Source: Lentisphaerae bacterium GWF2_50_93
GTDB taxonomy: Bacteria; Verrucomicrobiota; Lentisphaeria; Victivallales; GWF2-50-93
DNA: 64,000 nucleotides
Assembly (NCBI GenBank): GCA_001804815.1
Contig: MHBI01000025.1
Coordinates: 1 to 64,000, forward strand
Direction of reading: 5' to 3'
The translations under genes were made by a program, and so were the position numbers. This document shows positions 9,027-18,058 of this stretch, one piece after another (position 1 is the first letter of the stretch; every line of letters starts with the position of its first letter). A model generated the notes under the pieces. It was not told where the DNA came from and ran no database searches. It worked only from the letters and a program-made list of their open reading frames with translations.

Positions 9027-10361
9027 TTACGGAAGATATGCGCCGTTCTTCTTGAGCCTGCTTCTGAGCGCGTCCGTATTTATGGCATGGACATCGCCCT
9101 GCTTCTTCAATGCCATAGCGCCTGCGATTCCCGCAGCCTCGCCCATGCACAGGCAGTTCGGCATCACTCGCACGCTGCCCTGCACGAAACGATCGCAGGA
9201 GACCGCGCGCCCGGGCACAAGAACGTTCCGCAACCCCTTTGGAGTCAGGCAGCGGTACGGAATCCCGTGCGACTCGCCGGATTTGAACTGCTCGTAGCGT
9301 TCCATGACATTCAGCTTGCCAGTCTTGGCCTTGCCGATCTCGCTCTTCGCAGTATGGATGTCTATCGGATAGCTGTTGCGGGAAATTTCGTCCTTGAAGG
9401 ATTTGCGCGCCATGTAGTCGCCAACTGTCAGTACGTAGTCGCCGATTATCCTGCGGGTCTCGCGGATTCCGAGCAATGAACCGGTATTCACCAGGAAGGA
9501 ATTCCTGAACGCCGGATGGAACTCAGCAAGGGCCCTGCGAAATTCGCAGGCGATCTTCCTGCCTTGGACAAGCGCCTTGGAAACGGTTTCCGGACGCGTG
9601 TTGTCGACATCCCATATGTGCCCGGCATTGAACCCGAAGACGCCCGGTCCAACATGTGCCTTGCACAAATGCCCGTCGGTCAGCCCCGGATATTTCCTGA
9701 CCATGCTGTGGCGCCAGGAGCCCGGAGCGGAATCCCACCACTTCAGCACGGAATTCTTCTGCGTATATTCATCAACGTTCGCAAGGGTGAAACAGTGGGT
9801 GGCCGGCATGAGCTCCCCGGACTTCCCATCCCCCTTCTGGAACTTTGCGCCTGCCCATGCGGCGACATCCGCATCCCCGCTGGCATCAATGAAAACTTTC
9901 GCCCTGTATGCCATCAGCCCGGACTTGCTCGCGACGATTATTGCGCTGACAGCACCGTTCCCGGACTCTACGGATCCCATGAATGAGTTGAAGAGGATAT
10001 CGGCTCCGGAACCAATGACAAGATCATCGTAGATGCACTTGAGCAGCTCAGGATCTATCGGAACCCAGTCAAGCTCGTCTTTCCCGACATGCGGCATTCC
10101 GGCCTTCGACTTCTCAAAGACGTACTGCGCCATTCCGCCGTAGATGATTCTCTGCTTGTCTGAATACGGGCACCATGATGGAACAAGTCCCGACGTACCC
10201 ATCCCTCCAAGAGAGGAAGTCGCCTCGATGAGAAGGGTCTTCGCCCCTTCGCGCGCGGCCGCGGCCGCAGCAGTGCATCCGGATGGGCCACCTCCGACCA
10301 CTATCACGTCGTACGAATCATTCAACGGAATCTCTTTTGCCTTGATCTGATGCTTTTTCAT
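9027..10361 (-). CDS. FAD-dependent oxidoreductase (FAD_oxidored family)
   Basis: A 444-residue flavoprotein of the PF12831-type family. The dinucleotide-binding motif VIVVGGGPSGCTAAAAAAREG is at about residues 20-40, followed by LLIEATSSLGGMGTSG; a second block, VFIDASGDADVAAWAGA, is typical of this family, and the C-terminus has GRAVSCDRFVQGSVRVMP and MGEAAGIAGAMALK. There is no signal peptide, so it is probably cytoplasmic. TAGGAG is about 9 bases before the ATG. Members of the family are common beside sugar-catabolic genes in this group of bacteria, but their substrates are mostly unknown. It is the most distal gene of the minus-strand cluster with GH31, GH78 and a second enzyme of the same family. 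Confidence 0.85.
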   Translation of the reverse strand: MKKHQIKAKEIPLNDSYDVIVVGGGPSGCTAAAAAAREGAKTLLIEATSSLGGMGTSGLVPSWCPYSDKQRIIYGGMAQYVFEKSKAGMPHVGKDELDWVPIDPELLKCIYDDLVIGSGADILFNSFMGSVESGNGAVSAIIVASKSGLMAYRAKVFIDASGDADVAAWAGAKFQKGDGKSGELMPATHCFTLANVDEYTQKNSVLKWWDSAPGSWRHSMVRKYPGLTDGHLCKAHVGPGVFGFNAGHIWDVDNTRPETVSKALVQGRKIACEFRRALAEFHPAFRNSFLVNTGSLLGIRETRRIIGDYVLTVGDYMARKSFKDEISRNSYPIDIHTAKSEIGKAKTGKLNVMERYEQFKSGESHGIPYRCLTPKGLRNVLVPGRAVSCDRFVQGSVRVMPNCLCMGEAAGIAGAMALKKQGDVHAINTDALRSRLKKNGAYLP

Positions 10362-10485
10362 TATTGAATACTCCTATTCTATTATATGTACAGCCGCATG
10401 CCGCATTTCGTAATTTCAAACTCTGAAACTCAAACAAAATAAAATACCCTCACATGCCTCGCGCCATTGACCACCTGGAATTGCA

Positions 10486-10566
10486 TTCGTTGGTAGTTAA
10501 CGCATTATTGCGTGTCGTCTTTAATTCTCAAAAGAACAGCCAATAATGGCTTAACTACAAACAAAA
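10486..10566. repeat. Composite hairpin repeat (TAGTTAA/TTAACTA type)
   Basis: Arms TTCGTTGGTAGTTAA and TTAACTACAAACAAA face each other around two small hairpins, AACGCATTATTGCGTG and GCCAATAATGGC. The outer arms match those of the elements at 19678-19762 and 24152-24237, but the inner hairpins differ. It lies between the Gfo/Idh/MocA stop and the FAD oxidoreductase start. Confidence 0.7.
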
Positions 10567-10621
10567 CAAACACCAGTGCCGTTGACAATAGCAAGTATTT
10601 CCAGACAATTCCTCACTCATT

Positions 10622-11674
10622 TCAATCGATCATTGCAGATGCGTTCGAAAACTGCTGCGCCTTCATGGCATTCAATACGCGTATGGAATTCACGATAAGC
10701 TCCGGGCTGATCTCGTTTTCAAGTTTTCCGCCGCGCACCGCCTTGTGGAAATTATCCCACTGGTATCCGCCGGAAACGACGGCCCGGTCAATGAAAGCCG
10801 TCTCTGTTATCTTTTCATCCTTACCTTTGACTGTCTGGAGCGTCAAGGCGACCTTGTCCTTTGTCCTGCCGAAGAACTCAGGAGTCAGTATGGCACGGGT
10901 GACTGTCCCGTTCTCAAAATGTATTATGAGATTGTTCGAGTACGGATTGCCGTTGTTCACACAGAACGATCCAAGGATGCTTGAGACGCATCCGTTCTCG
11001 AACCTGATCGAAAGCTGGGCGTTGTCAGCAGTCGGACGCCCGGTGAAGATCCTCGAATGCATCACGTGAATCTCCTTCGGATTCCCGCAGAGCTGCAGAA
11101 GGTCGTTTATACCGTAGATCCCAAGCCTGAAGATTGGCGCCACCGGGCATTTCGCGGGATCATCCATCCAGCTTCCATCCGACTTCTCGGAATATCTCGC
11201 GAAGGTCTCCCATCGCGCGGAGATCGGCTGGCCGAGATTATATTTGTCACGCCATTCAAAGATCTGCCTAATATCATCGGATGGTACGGGACTTGGAGAA
11301 TTAAGGTGCAGTACCTTCCCGAGATTCTTCGCCTTCTTCAGGACCGCCATCGCAGCCTCGGGATCGTCCTCGAACGGCTTCGTGGTCATCACATGCTTGC
11401 CTGCGCTGATTATGCTGTCGAGGAGCTTCGCGCGTCCGCGTGGAGGCGTGAAAAGCCCGACGGCCTCTATCTCCGGATCCTTCAGTATGCTGTCCAGCGA
11501 TTCAAAGACCTTGACACCGTATTTTTCGCCAAAGGATTTCGCCTTCGCCGCATCAAGATCGCAGATCCCGGCGAGTTCGACATACTTTCCGCCAGGCCCA
11601 TCAAGGAGCTGGTTTTCAATTATGTGTCTTCCGAAATTCAAACCGACTAAAGCTAATTTTATGCGTTTATCCAT
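10622..11674 (-). CDS. Gfo/Idh/MocA family oxidoreductase
   Basis: A 350-residue NAD(P)-dependent sugar or inositol dehydrogenase-like protein. The Rossmann segment KLALVGLNFGRHIIENQL at the N-terminus has a variant glycine pattern (GLNFG). The family's EKP motif reads TTKPFEDD near residue 95; the lysine-proline pair is kept but the glutamate is replaced. A C-terminal beta-sheet domain follows. The ATG at 11674 is preferred because AAAGGA sits about 10 bases ahead; the earlier ATG at 11683 is nearly touching it. It lacks the GxGxxSxRxIYP signature shared by the three related genes at 39.6-44.8 kb. Its place between GH31 and a FAD oxidoreductase suggests it acts on a monosaccharide released by the cluster. 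Confidence 0.85.
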   Translation of the reverse strand: MDKRIKLALVGLNFGRHIIENQLLDGPGGKYVELAGICDLDAAKAKSFGEKYGVKVFESLDSILKDPEIEAVGLFTPPRGRAKLLDSIISAGKHVMTTKPFEDDPEAAMAVLKKAKNLGKVLHLNSPSPVPSDDIRQIFEWRDKYNLGQPISARWETFARYSEKSDGSWMDDPAKCPVAPIFRLGIYGINDLLQLCGNPKEIHVMHSRIFTGRPTADNAQLSIRFENGCVSSILGSFCVNNGNPYSNNLIIHFENGTVTRAILTPEFFGRTKDKVALTLQTVKGKDEKITETAFIDRAVVSGGYQWDNFHKAVRGGKLENEISPELIVNSIRVLNAMKAQQFSNASAMID

Positions 11675-11736
11675 CAAGTTCATATCCTTTCGTTAATTCT
11701 AGCCAATTACAAAATTGGCAAATTCATTAATTTTGA

Positions 11737-11793
11737 AAGTATGTCGGGTTTTAACCCGACACTTGGTTGGCGGTTTAAAAACCGCCCTACTTA
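11737..11793. repeat. Composite hairpin repeat (TGTCGGG/GGCGGTTT type)
   Basis: The hairpins TGTCGGGTTTTAACCCGACA and GGCGGTTTAAAAACCGCC lie between AAGTA and CCTACTT arms. A separate small hairpin, GCCAATT/AATTGGC, is at about 11702-11719. The element lies between the GH31 stop and the next gene start. Six more copies are in this window, in both orientations. Confidence 0.85.
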
Positions 11794-11849
11794 TAAGGCA
11801 AAATCACAGCTTAACAGTTACAATATTGCTTCATATCATATAATCACGC

Positions 11850-13631
11850 TCATCCCGTGACCGACAGATCCCTGTCCAGGCCGCATAAATATTTCGAAGT
11901 TGTCATTCCAGGCTTGACTGTAATTCCTTCCAGTCCGGAAAACTCCTTATGCAGAAAGTCAAACAATTCAGAATTATGCTCTCCTATAAAAACTGGCATA
12001 CCCGGACATTTCACTGGAAAATCCCTGATTGTCAATGGTCCGTTGAAAAGTTCTCCCGTGCGGATTTCCCGCCATTTACCCGGAGGAAGCATGATGTTCC
12101 TGGAATGGACATCCGTATCGAGAATTGGCGCCACGATCAGATCTTTCCCAAGCATGTACTGGTCGGAAAGCCCGTAGTATTCCTCAACGTCCGGATAATC
12201 GAACCACAATGGACGGATCAAGGGCGCCTTCCTGGAAACAACGCTGTCCGCAAGATAATTCCCAAGGAGCTTGTGCATCCTGGAATATGCGCAGGCAATA
12301 CTGGCGGTCTCAGGACAGTAGTTCCAGGGGAAATATGAGAACTGCATTATCGGCATGAAGGCGGAAACTTCTGTCCACCTGACCATGAGTTCATCAGTAG
12401 GCAGAGGCATATTGCTTTCCAAAGTCTGGACGCGGCCCGGTATCATGTCAGGCATCAGGATGTCATAACCCATGAGCGACATATGCATCGCCAGCGACAC
12501 CACCGCCTTCAACCCGTTGTTCAAGCCCCAGTGCGAGTCCTTTCCGCCCTGACGCCAGATTATCTGCCTGCCCTGTGACAGCCAGGCCGTGCGGCTTTCA
12601 CAGCAGTTCGGCGCGACTTCCTCGAAAAGTGAAAGTAGTTCATCGAGATATCCGGATGCGCCACGGTAGTCATGCCATGAGGAAATCTGGAGGTCAGGCT
12701 GATATTTCGCGTCCCCGCCGTCAATCTTGAATCCATCCACCCCGATTTCATTTTTCAGGCGGATGAGCTGTGACTTGAACCATGAACGGGCAGCAGGGTT
12801 CGTCAGGTCCACAAGCCCTGCCGTTCCGCCCCACCACTTCATCAGCGCGGCACCTTTGCCGTCCTTGTTCGGGACAAGGAGCTTTGCATCGGCCAGTTCC
12901 TTGTGGTTCCGGGCTTCAGTATTGACAAATGGAGTTATCCAGAGCAGGATTTTGAATCCCAGACTGTGGAGTTCTTCTATCATCCGCCTGGGATCGGGGA
13001 ATTTATCTGAGAAGCAAAGTTCTCCAAAACATGACTCCCAGCGGTCATCGATTGTAATGGTCGAACAAGGATATCCCTGCCTGCGTATCTGCCGCGCCAT
13101 GTCGAGTATTCTTTCCTGCGTTATTGCGCGGGGATACTGCGTCCAGGTGCAGAATATGGAATCCCCGAAAAACTCCCGGGCGGGCGGGATGTTCGGCCAT
13201 CCAATATTCGCAGCCAGCTTCCCCCATGCATCTGGAAGCGAAGTTCCATGGAAAATCCGGATCGCGGCAGGATTCTCGACCGGTGTTATCCGCAGCATCC
13301 CGTCGCTGTCCTTGTTGATGGAGACCTTTAATTTACCGCAAGTGTCTGCGAAGATCGCAAAACCGGCGGAGCAAAGCCAGATCGGGCTCTGGATGTTGTT
13401 CACGGCAAACGATGGATTATCAATCTTCCCGGTCTCAAGAGGATACGGCTGCTCATGGGAAAAGCCGTGGCCATACCAGTGCCCGCCGGAGGAAAGATCG
13501 AAGACGATTTCATCACCAACGCCAACGTTAAGTTCCTTCCCCTCGCCAAGATCAGCCCATCCGCTTCCACCCACTCTGTATTTTAATTTCTTCAAGTTAA
13601 GTTCCTTCTTTTCAATTACTAATGAGGTCAT
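11850..13631 (-). CDS. Glycoside hydrolase family 31 enzyme
   Basis: A 593-residue GH31 alpha-glycosidase-like enzyme (alpha-glucosidase, alpha-xylosidase, sulfoquinovosidase and related activities). The barrel starts near residue 150. The nucleophile region is GVDGFKIDGGDAKY with Asp304, close to the GFKxD pattern; TITIDDRWES (191-200) and MPDMIPGRV with a later WTEVSAFMPIMQFSYFPW block are typical of the family. No signal peptide is visible, so hydrolysis is probably intracellular. An N-terminal beta-sandwich (1-150) and C-terminal beta domains frame the barrel. It lies between a FAD oxidoreductase and a Gfo/Idh/MocA gene, separated from each by a palindromic repeat. The exact sugar specificity cannot be told. 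Confidence 0.88.
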   Translation of the reverse strand: MTSLVIEKKELNLKKLKYRVGGSGWADLGEGKELNVGVGDEIVFDLSSGGHWYGHGFSHEQPYPLETGKIDNPSFAVNNIQSPIWLCSAGFAIFADTCGKLKVSINKDSDGMLRITPVENPAAIRIFHGTSLPDAWGKLAANIGWPNIPPAREFFGDSIFCTWTQYPRAITQERILDMARQIRRQGYPCSTITIDDRWESCFGELCFSDKFPDPRRMIEELHSLGFKILLWITPFVNTEARNHKELADAKLLVPNKDGKGAALMKWWGGTAGLVDLTNPAARSWFKSQLIRLKNEIGVDGFKIDGGDAKYQPDLQISSWHDYRGASGYLDELLSLFEEVAPNCCESRTAWLSQGRQIIWRQGGKDSHWGLNNGLKAVVSLAMHMSLMGYDILMPDMIPGRVQTLESNMPLPTDELMVRWTEVSAFMPIMQFSYFPWNYCPETASIACAYSRMHKLLGNYLADSVVSRKAPLIRPLWFDYPDVEEYYGLSDQYMLGKDLIVAPILDTDVHSRNIMLPPGKWREIRTGELFNGPLTIRDFPVKCPGMPVFIGEHNSELFDFLHKEFSGLEGITVKPGMTTSKYLCGLDRDLSVTG

Positions 13632-13651
13632 AAATATGTTGACATTTTCCG

Positions 13652-13706
13652 GGTAGGGACGACTCGCCGAGTCGTCCGCGGCGGTTTCGGCGAAACCGCC
13701 CTACCT
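13652..13706. repeat. Composite hairpin repeat (GGACGACT/GGCGGTTTCG type)
   Basis: GTAGG/CCTAC arms surround GGACGACTCGCCGAGTCGTCC and GGCGGTTTCGGCGAAACCGCC. A near-identical copy is at 43748-43803, about 30 kb away. The element sits between the second FAD oxidoreductase stop and the GH31 start. Confidence 0.85.
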
Positions 13707-13735
13707 GTAAACTATTTCATGCATACAGCAGCATA

Positions 13736-14989
13736 TCACTGCACATATCCGAGTGAAGACATTTCCTTCACCAGTTTCCCGACATTGATCTTCCTGGGCG
13801 TACACTTGCCGTCAATTGCGAATTTCGCAGCGATCGCCGCAGCCTCACCCATCGCCATGCAGTCCGCTATGATCCGGTAGCTTGCAAGCGGTTCATGAGC
13901 TCCGCCGATGCAGCGCCCGACGACAAGGATGTTCTCCAACCGCCTGGGCAGGAGCGCCCCGAACGGTATGTGATATGGCTCCGTCTTGGTTACAATTATC
14001 GGTGCCTCAATCTTGTCGCGCCTGTGGATGTCGACATACTGCGCCACCGTGAAAAGCCCGTCGTCATATTTCGCGCCGGATTCGATATCCTTCTTCGTCA
14101 CCATCTTGTCACAGACGACGCGCCTGCTCTCACGGATGCCGGGAATAGCGGAGAACGGGCCGAATTCGATATCCTTGAACTCCTCGGTGTTGTTCTTGAG
14201 AAGCTCAAAAAGCTCGTATGCCTGCTTCCTCATTTCAACCATCGCGTCTGACAGCTGGATCGCGTCCGTCGGATCATATCCGGTCGCATGAGGTACTGAG
14301 TGCAGGAGCGTCTGCCGTGTACCGACTACCGTCCCGGGATGCCATTTGTCATAGGGATACCAGTATTTCTTTCCTGACTTCCTGACCGCCTTTTCAATTA
14401 TCTCCTGCATCCTCTTATAGTCTATCTGGCCTGCTGTGTAATTCGTCAGCATCTGGGTCAAGGAGATCGCCTGTACTGCTCCGTCCCCTTCCCTGCCCTG
14501 CTTGAAATCAGCTCCAGCACCGGCAGCGACATCTCCATCACCGGTAGCGTCAATGACAATTTTCGCCTTTATCGCAGTCCTTCCGGACTTTGATTCAACA
14601 ATCACGCCACCGAGTTTTCCATCTTCGACGATAGGTGCGGCAATATTTGAAAGATAGAGAACGCGAATCTTGTTCTCCTCTATCAACGAATCGAAATACG
14701 GCACGATCAGCCAGGGATTGTAATAAGGCTTGACACAAACGCCGCTATCGTACAGCTTCGTGATGAATTCGCGGGCGAATCCGCCCTTGTTATTGAAGTC
14801 CGATGTCCAGTAGGTGACATGCGTGACCATTCCGCCTGGAATTGAAGTCCGCTCTACGATCACGACTGAAAGCCCCTTGCGTGCGGCGCAGACCGCCGCC
14901 GCCATTCCTGCAGTCCCTCCGCCGCAGACGACGACATCCACATCGAACATCACCGGTGTCTTCTTCTCTTTCTCTATTATGTGTCTCAT
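13736..14989 (-). CDS. FAD-dependent oxidoreductase (FAD_oxidored family)
   Basis: A 417-residue flavoprotein of the same broad family as the one at 9027-10361. The FAD-binding motif VVVCGGGTAGMAAAVCAARK is near residue 20, followed by VVIVERTSIPGGMVTH; IVIDATGDGDVAAGAGA is at mid-protein and ILVVGRCIGGAHEPLASYR then MGEAAAIAAKFA near the end. There is no signal peptide. AAAGGAAG lies just ahead of the ATG, immediately after a palindromic repeat. The two family members in one cluster differ in length and in the region after the GGM motif, so they are more likely to act on different substrates than to be recent duplicates. Context suggests oxidation of a sugar-derived compound. Confidence 0.85.
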   Translation of the reverse strand: MRHIIEKEKKTPVMFDVDVVVCGGGTAGMAAAVCAARKGLSVVIVERTSIPGGMVTHVTYWTSDFNNKGGFAREFITKLYDSGVCVKPYYNPWLIVPYFDSLIEENKIRVLYLSNIAAPIVEDGKLGGVIVESKSGRTAIKAKIVIDATGDGDVAAGAGADFKQGREGDGAVQAISLTQMLTNYTAGQIDYKRMQEIIEKAVRKSGKKYWYPYDKWHPGTVVGTRQTLLHSVPHATGYDPTDAIQLSDAMVEMRKQAYELFELLKNNTEEFKDIEFGPFSAIPGIRESRRVVCDKMVTKKDIESGAKYDDGLFTVAQYVDIHRRDKIEAPIIVTKTEPYHIPFGALLPRRLENILVVGRCIGGAHEPLASYRIIADCMAMGEAAAIAAKFAIDGKCTPRKINVGKLVKEMSSLGYVQ

Positions 14990-15000
14990 ATTCTTCCTTT

Positions 15001-15073
15001 AAGTAGGTACGTGCTTCAGCATGTACCATGATTTAGATATAAGAATGGTACATGCTAAAGCACGTACCTACTT
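15001..15073. repeat. Composite hairpin repeat (TACGTGC type, symmetric copy)
   Basis: AAGTAGG/CCTACTT arms surround two versions of the same hairpin word, GGTACGTGCTTCAGCATGTACC and GGTACATGCTAAAGCACGTACC. Here both inner hairpins are of the GGTAC type, whereas the copy at 8911 has one GGTAC and one GGGAC hairpin. It fills most of the GH78 to FAD oxidoreductase junction. Confidence 0.85.
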
Positions 15074-15087
15074 CTAAACGCAATACC

Positions 15088-17967
15088 TTATATTGCAGTA
15101 AAATTATATTTCCCGGCACCCACTTCAATCATAAAACTATCTCCATTGTCCATAACCTTGCTGATGCCTGCAGGCAATTTTCCTTTTCCCGGACTCAGCG
15201 GGTTTCCTGATTCGAACAATTTACATTTTCCGGAATTCGATTTCGGGACAATAATCCTCGCACTGCAACCGACAGGAATAACAACTTCCACCAGCGTGAG
15301 CATGCCGCCCTTCTCCCATCTGACATCAAGAGTTCCGCGTATCGTAAGAACTTTTGCAGAAGCATGCGTCAGCTCAGGACCGGGCCACGGCACAACAGTT
15401 ATTTTGTCGAATCCGTTGGAATCCGGATCCTGCCGGATCCCAGCGACATACCGGTACATCCAGTCGCTGACGCTTCCATACATCGGATGGCAGTGGGATC
15501 CGTTCTCATATGCCCAGTTCTCCCACATCGTAGTCGCTCCGGAAGCGATCATGAAACCAAAACCCGGGAATGTCGTCTTGCTGAGGATTTCATACGCCAC
15601 ATCAAAACGCTTCTCCTGCGCCAGCGCCTCGAAAAGCACGGGCGTACCCATTATTCCAGTATCGAGATGGCCGGAGCATCTTATGAGGACATGTTCGACC
15701 AAGTTGTCGACGACCCTAGCTTTTTCTTCGGCAGGCACCGCTCCGAGAACAAGAGCGAACGCGCTTGTCCCGTGAAGCCCGCGCAGATAGGTTCCGCGAT
15801 CCTTGTCAAAAAACTTCCTATGGAAACTTTCTGCGATCTTCGCAGCTTTGGACTTGTAGCGTTCCGCGTCATCTGTGCATCCAAGTGCCCCGGCCATATT
15901 TCCAAGCTGGCGTGCGCACATGCCATAGAAGAAAGTGTTCACTAGCGATGGAGGCAGAATATTGTCCTTCATAAGAATTTCCATATTGACAGGCAATGAC
16001 CAGTCGCCGAGGCACCAGCTGCCCGGCTCCTCTTCTATAACTATATCGGCGCCATCCGTCTTGCCATCCAGATATTTCAGCCATTTCTCCATGCATGCAT
16101 ACATCTGCCCGACAATGCTCAGGTCGCCATACATGCTTTGCATGACGGACGGAAGTATCACGCATGCTGATCCCCAGCCCGGGCCACCGCCGCCGCCATA
16201 GAAAGGCGCAGTGTGCGGAACAAATCCAGTCTCGCTGTTCTGCGAGTCGGCAATGTCGCTGATCCACTTCGTATAAAACTGCGGCATCCATAAATTCCAC
16301 ATTGCAGACGAGGCTACAAGATGTCCGTCGCCGGTGTATCCAAGGCGTTCACGGTGCGGACAGTCGCTCGGTACTCCGCCGTGCATGTTCAGGAGCTGCG
16401 TCCAGACGAAGAGCTCATTAATCTTTTCAAGGAGAGGATTTGAGCATGTGAAACTGCCAGTCCTGGCAACATCGCAGTGAACCACGCGGCCATCGATCAT
16501 GCTCATGTCGAGCTTCCCAGACCATCCCTTTATTTCAACATATCTGAAAGCATGCCAGACAAATCGCGGTTCGTAGGTCTCATCGCCTTTCCCGGAAAGG
16601 ATGAAGATGTCGCGCTGTATCTGCTTTTCCCCGCCGGCACTGTTGAAGTCAAGTTCGCCGTCCTTGTGAAGCTCCTCGGAAAAACGCATCTCTATCTCAT
16701 CGCCTGCTGAACCGCCTGGAGCACATATGCGCACCCACCCGCTGAACACTTTGCCAAAATCGAAAATGGTCTTATTTTCCCTGGATGTCCACATGCGAGT
16801 AGGCGGAAGAGTTTCGACGACACGGTCGGGAGGACATGTCTGAGCAACAAGTTTTCCCGTCGGACGTGATGCGATTTCAACATTTCCCCAGGATGAATCA
16901 TCGTATTTCGGCAGGCTCCAGCCTTCCTTCTCGAAACGTGCATCATAGATCTCGCCGACAAAGACATTGTTGAAGAGGATCGGACCTTCACAGCACATCC
17001 AATCGGAATCGCTTGTTATGATCTCCTGCGTGCCATCCGTGTAGCCGACACGCATTTCCAACAGCATGCGCGCCCGTCCATACCACATCTTTCCTTCGGC
17101 CAGACGGGATCGCTGGTTATGCATCCCATTGCCGAGCATCACTCCGATTGCATTGCATCCTGGAGCCAGAAGAGAGGTAACATCATGCGTGGCGTAACAG
17201 ACACGTTTTACACCGCGATCCCCGTATGGATAGAGCATTTCCTTCATTTCGCGCTTGTCGTAGTCGGTCCAGGCAGGATCAAGAACCCTGTCGCCAGATT
17301 TCATCCCGTTGACATAAAGTTCCGAATATCCCAGGCCTGAAACATAGATCCTTGCGCGATTTATTGTCTTGCCGTCACAGCTATTTTCAAGATTGCGGAC
17401 GCGGCAAGCGCGTCCCTCCATTTTTACGCCCGCATCGGGCATGGAGGGTCGGACTTGTCCGACCGGAATTATATTTCCAAGTTTGAATTCCCTCCTCAAC
17501 AGCGGAGATGAAATATTTTCAGGTGCAGCAATCCATTCGCCATGCCAGTCCTTGTCAGAGAGCAATCCAATTTCAAAAGAGGCAGGCGAACTCCAGCCGG
17601 TGGCAATTCCTTCGGCATCCCAGGCCATCACTCGCCACCAGACAATCTGTCCGCTGGCAAGAGCTTTGCCGGCATATTCGACATGGATGTTCTGGTCCGA
17701 TTCGACCTTGCCGCTGTCCCAGAGATCATATTTACCTGACAGCATCGTCTCCAGCGTGGAAGCAGCCACAATCCTCCATGCGCCCTGACGGGCACCGCGG
17801 ACAAGTGGTTTCAATTCCCAGGAGAGACGTGGAACAGCCGTTCCGATGCCAAGAGGATTTTCCAGATATTCGCAAAGGAGATGTCCGGGGAAGCTGATGG
17901 ATGAATTCTTGCTTTCGCTTTTTTCTACATCAGAGCTATCACTCGAAATATTCTGTTTCTTCTTCAT
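15088..17967 (-). CDS. Family 78 alpha-L-rhamnosidase with in-frame repeat insertion
   Basis: A 959-residue GH78-type alpha-L-rhamnosidase releasing terminal L-rhamnose. The N-terminus has the family's Ig-like opening (CEYLENPLGI, PRLSWELK). The sugar-binding domain contains YVSGLGYSELYVNG (208-221), and the alpha/alpha barrel has the catalytic-region motif SDCPHRERLGYTGD (534-547), with Asp535, Glu540 and Asp547 matching known acidic residues of the family. There is no signal peptide; a Ser-rich stretch fills residues 9-24. Residues about 168-191 are encoded by three nested palindromes at 17397-17464 and interrupt the strand that normally leads directly into the YVSGLGY block; the frame stays open. 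It follows the SGNH esterase gene on the same strand. Confidence 0.9.
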   Translation of the reverse strand: MKKKQNISSDSSDVEKSESKNSSISFPGHLLCEYLENPLGIGTAVPRLSWELKPLVRGARQGAWRIVAASTLETMLSGKYDLWDSGKVESDQNIHVEYAGKALASGQIVWWRVMAWDAEGIATGWSSPASFEIGLLSDKDWHGEWIAAPENISSPLLRREFKLGNIIPVGQVRPSMPDAGVKMEGRACRVRNLENSCDGKTINRARIYVSGLGYSELYVNGMKSGDRVLDPAWTDYDKREMKEMLYPYGDRGVKRVCYATHDVTSLLAPGCNAIGVMLGNGMHNQRSRLAEGKMWYGRARMLLEMRVGYTDGTQEIITSDSDWMCCEGPILFNNVFVGEIYDARFEKEGWSLPKYDDSSWGNVEIASRPTGKLVAQTCPPDRVVETLPPTRMWTSRENKTIFDFGKVFSGWVRICAPGGSAGDEIEMRFSEELHKDGELDFNSAGGEKQIQRDIFILSGKGDETYEPRFVWHAFRYVEIKGWSGKLDMSMIDGRVVHCDVARTGSFTCSNPLLEKINELFVWTQLLNMHGGVPSDCPHRERLGYTGDGHLVASSAMWNLWMPQFYTKWISDIADSQNSETGFVPHTAPFYGGGGGPGWGSACVILPSVMQSMYGDLSIVGQMYACMEKWLKYLDGKTDGADIVIEEEPGSWCLGDWSLPVNMEILMKDNILPPSLVNTFFYGMCARQLGNMAGALGCTDDAERYKSKAAKIAESFHRKFFDKDRGTYLRGLHGTSAFALVLGAVPAEEKARVVDNLVEHVLIRCSGHLDTGIMGTPVLFEALAQEKRFDVAYEILSKTTFPGFGFMIASGATTMWENWAYENGSHCHPMYGSVSDWMYRYVAGIRQDPDSNGFDKITVVPWPGPELTHASAKVLTIRGTLDVRWEKGGMLTLVEVVIPVGCSARIIVPKSNSGKCKLFESGNPLSPGKGKLPAGISKVMDNGDSFMIEVGAGKYNFTAI
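17397..17464. repeat. Palindromic element inserted in frame within GH78 gene
   Basis: Three adjacent palindromes lie inside the rhamnosidase gene: GGACGCG (17397-17403) with CGCGTCC (17409-17415); CCCTCCAT (17414-17421) with ATGGAGGG (17441-17448) around GCCCGCATCGGGC; and GGTCGGACTTGTCCGACC (17447-17464). They encode about 24 residues with no counterpart in the usual GH78 pattern. It is an intergenic-type element that has become coding sequence. Confidence 0.8.
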
Positions 17968-18058
17968 ACTGTATGCATTTCTTTCTGCAGGATTATTTCC
18001 CCGTAAAGTAAAAACACCTTAACCTGCCCTTGTATATTTGTCAGGCGCTTTGGCCTGA

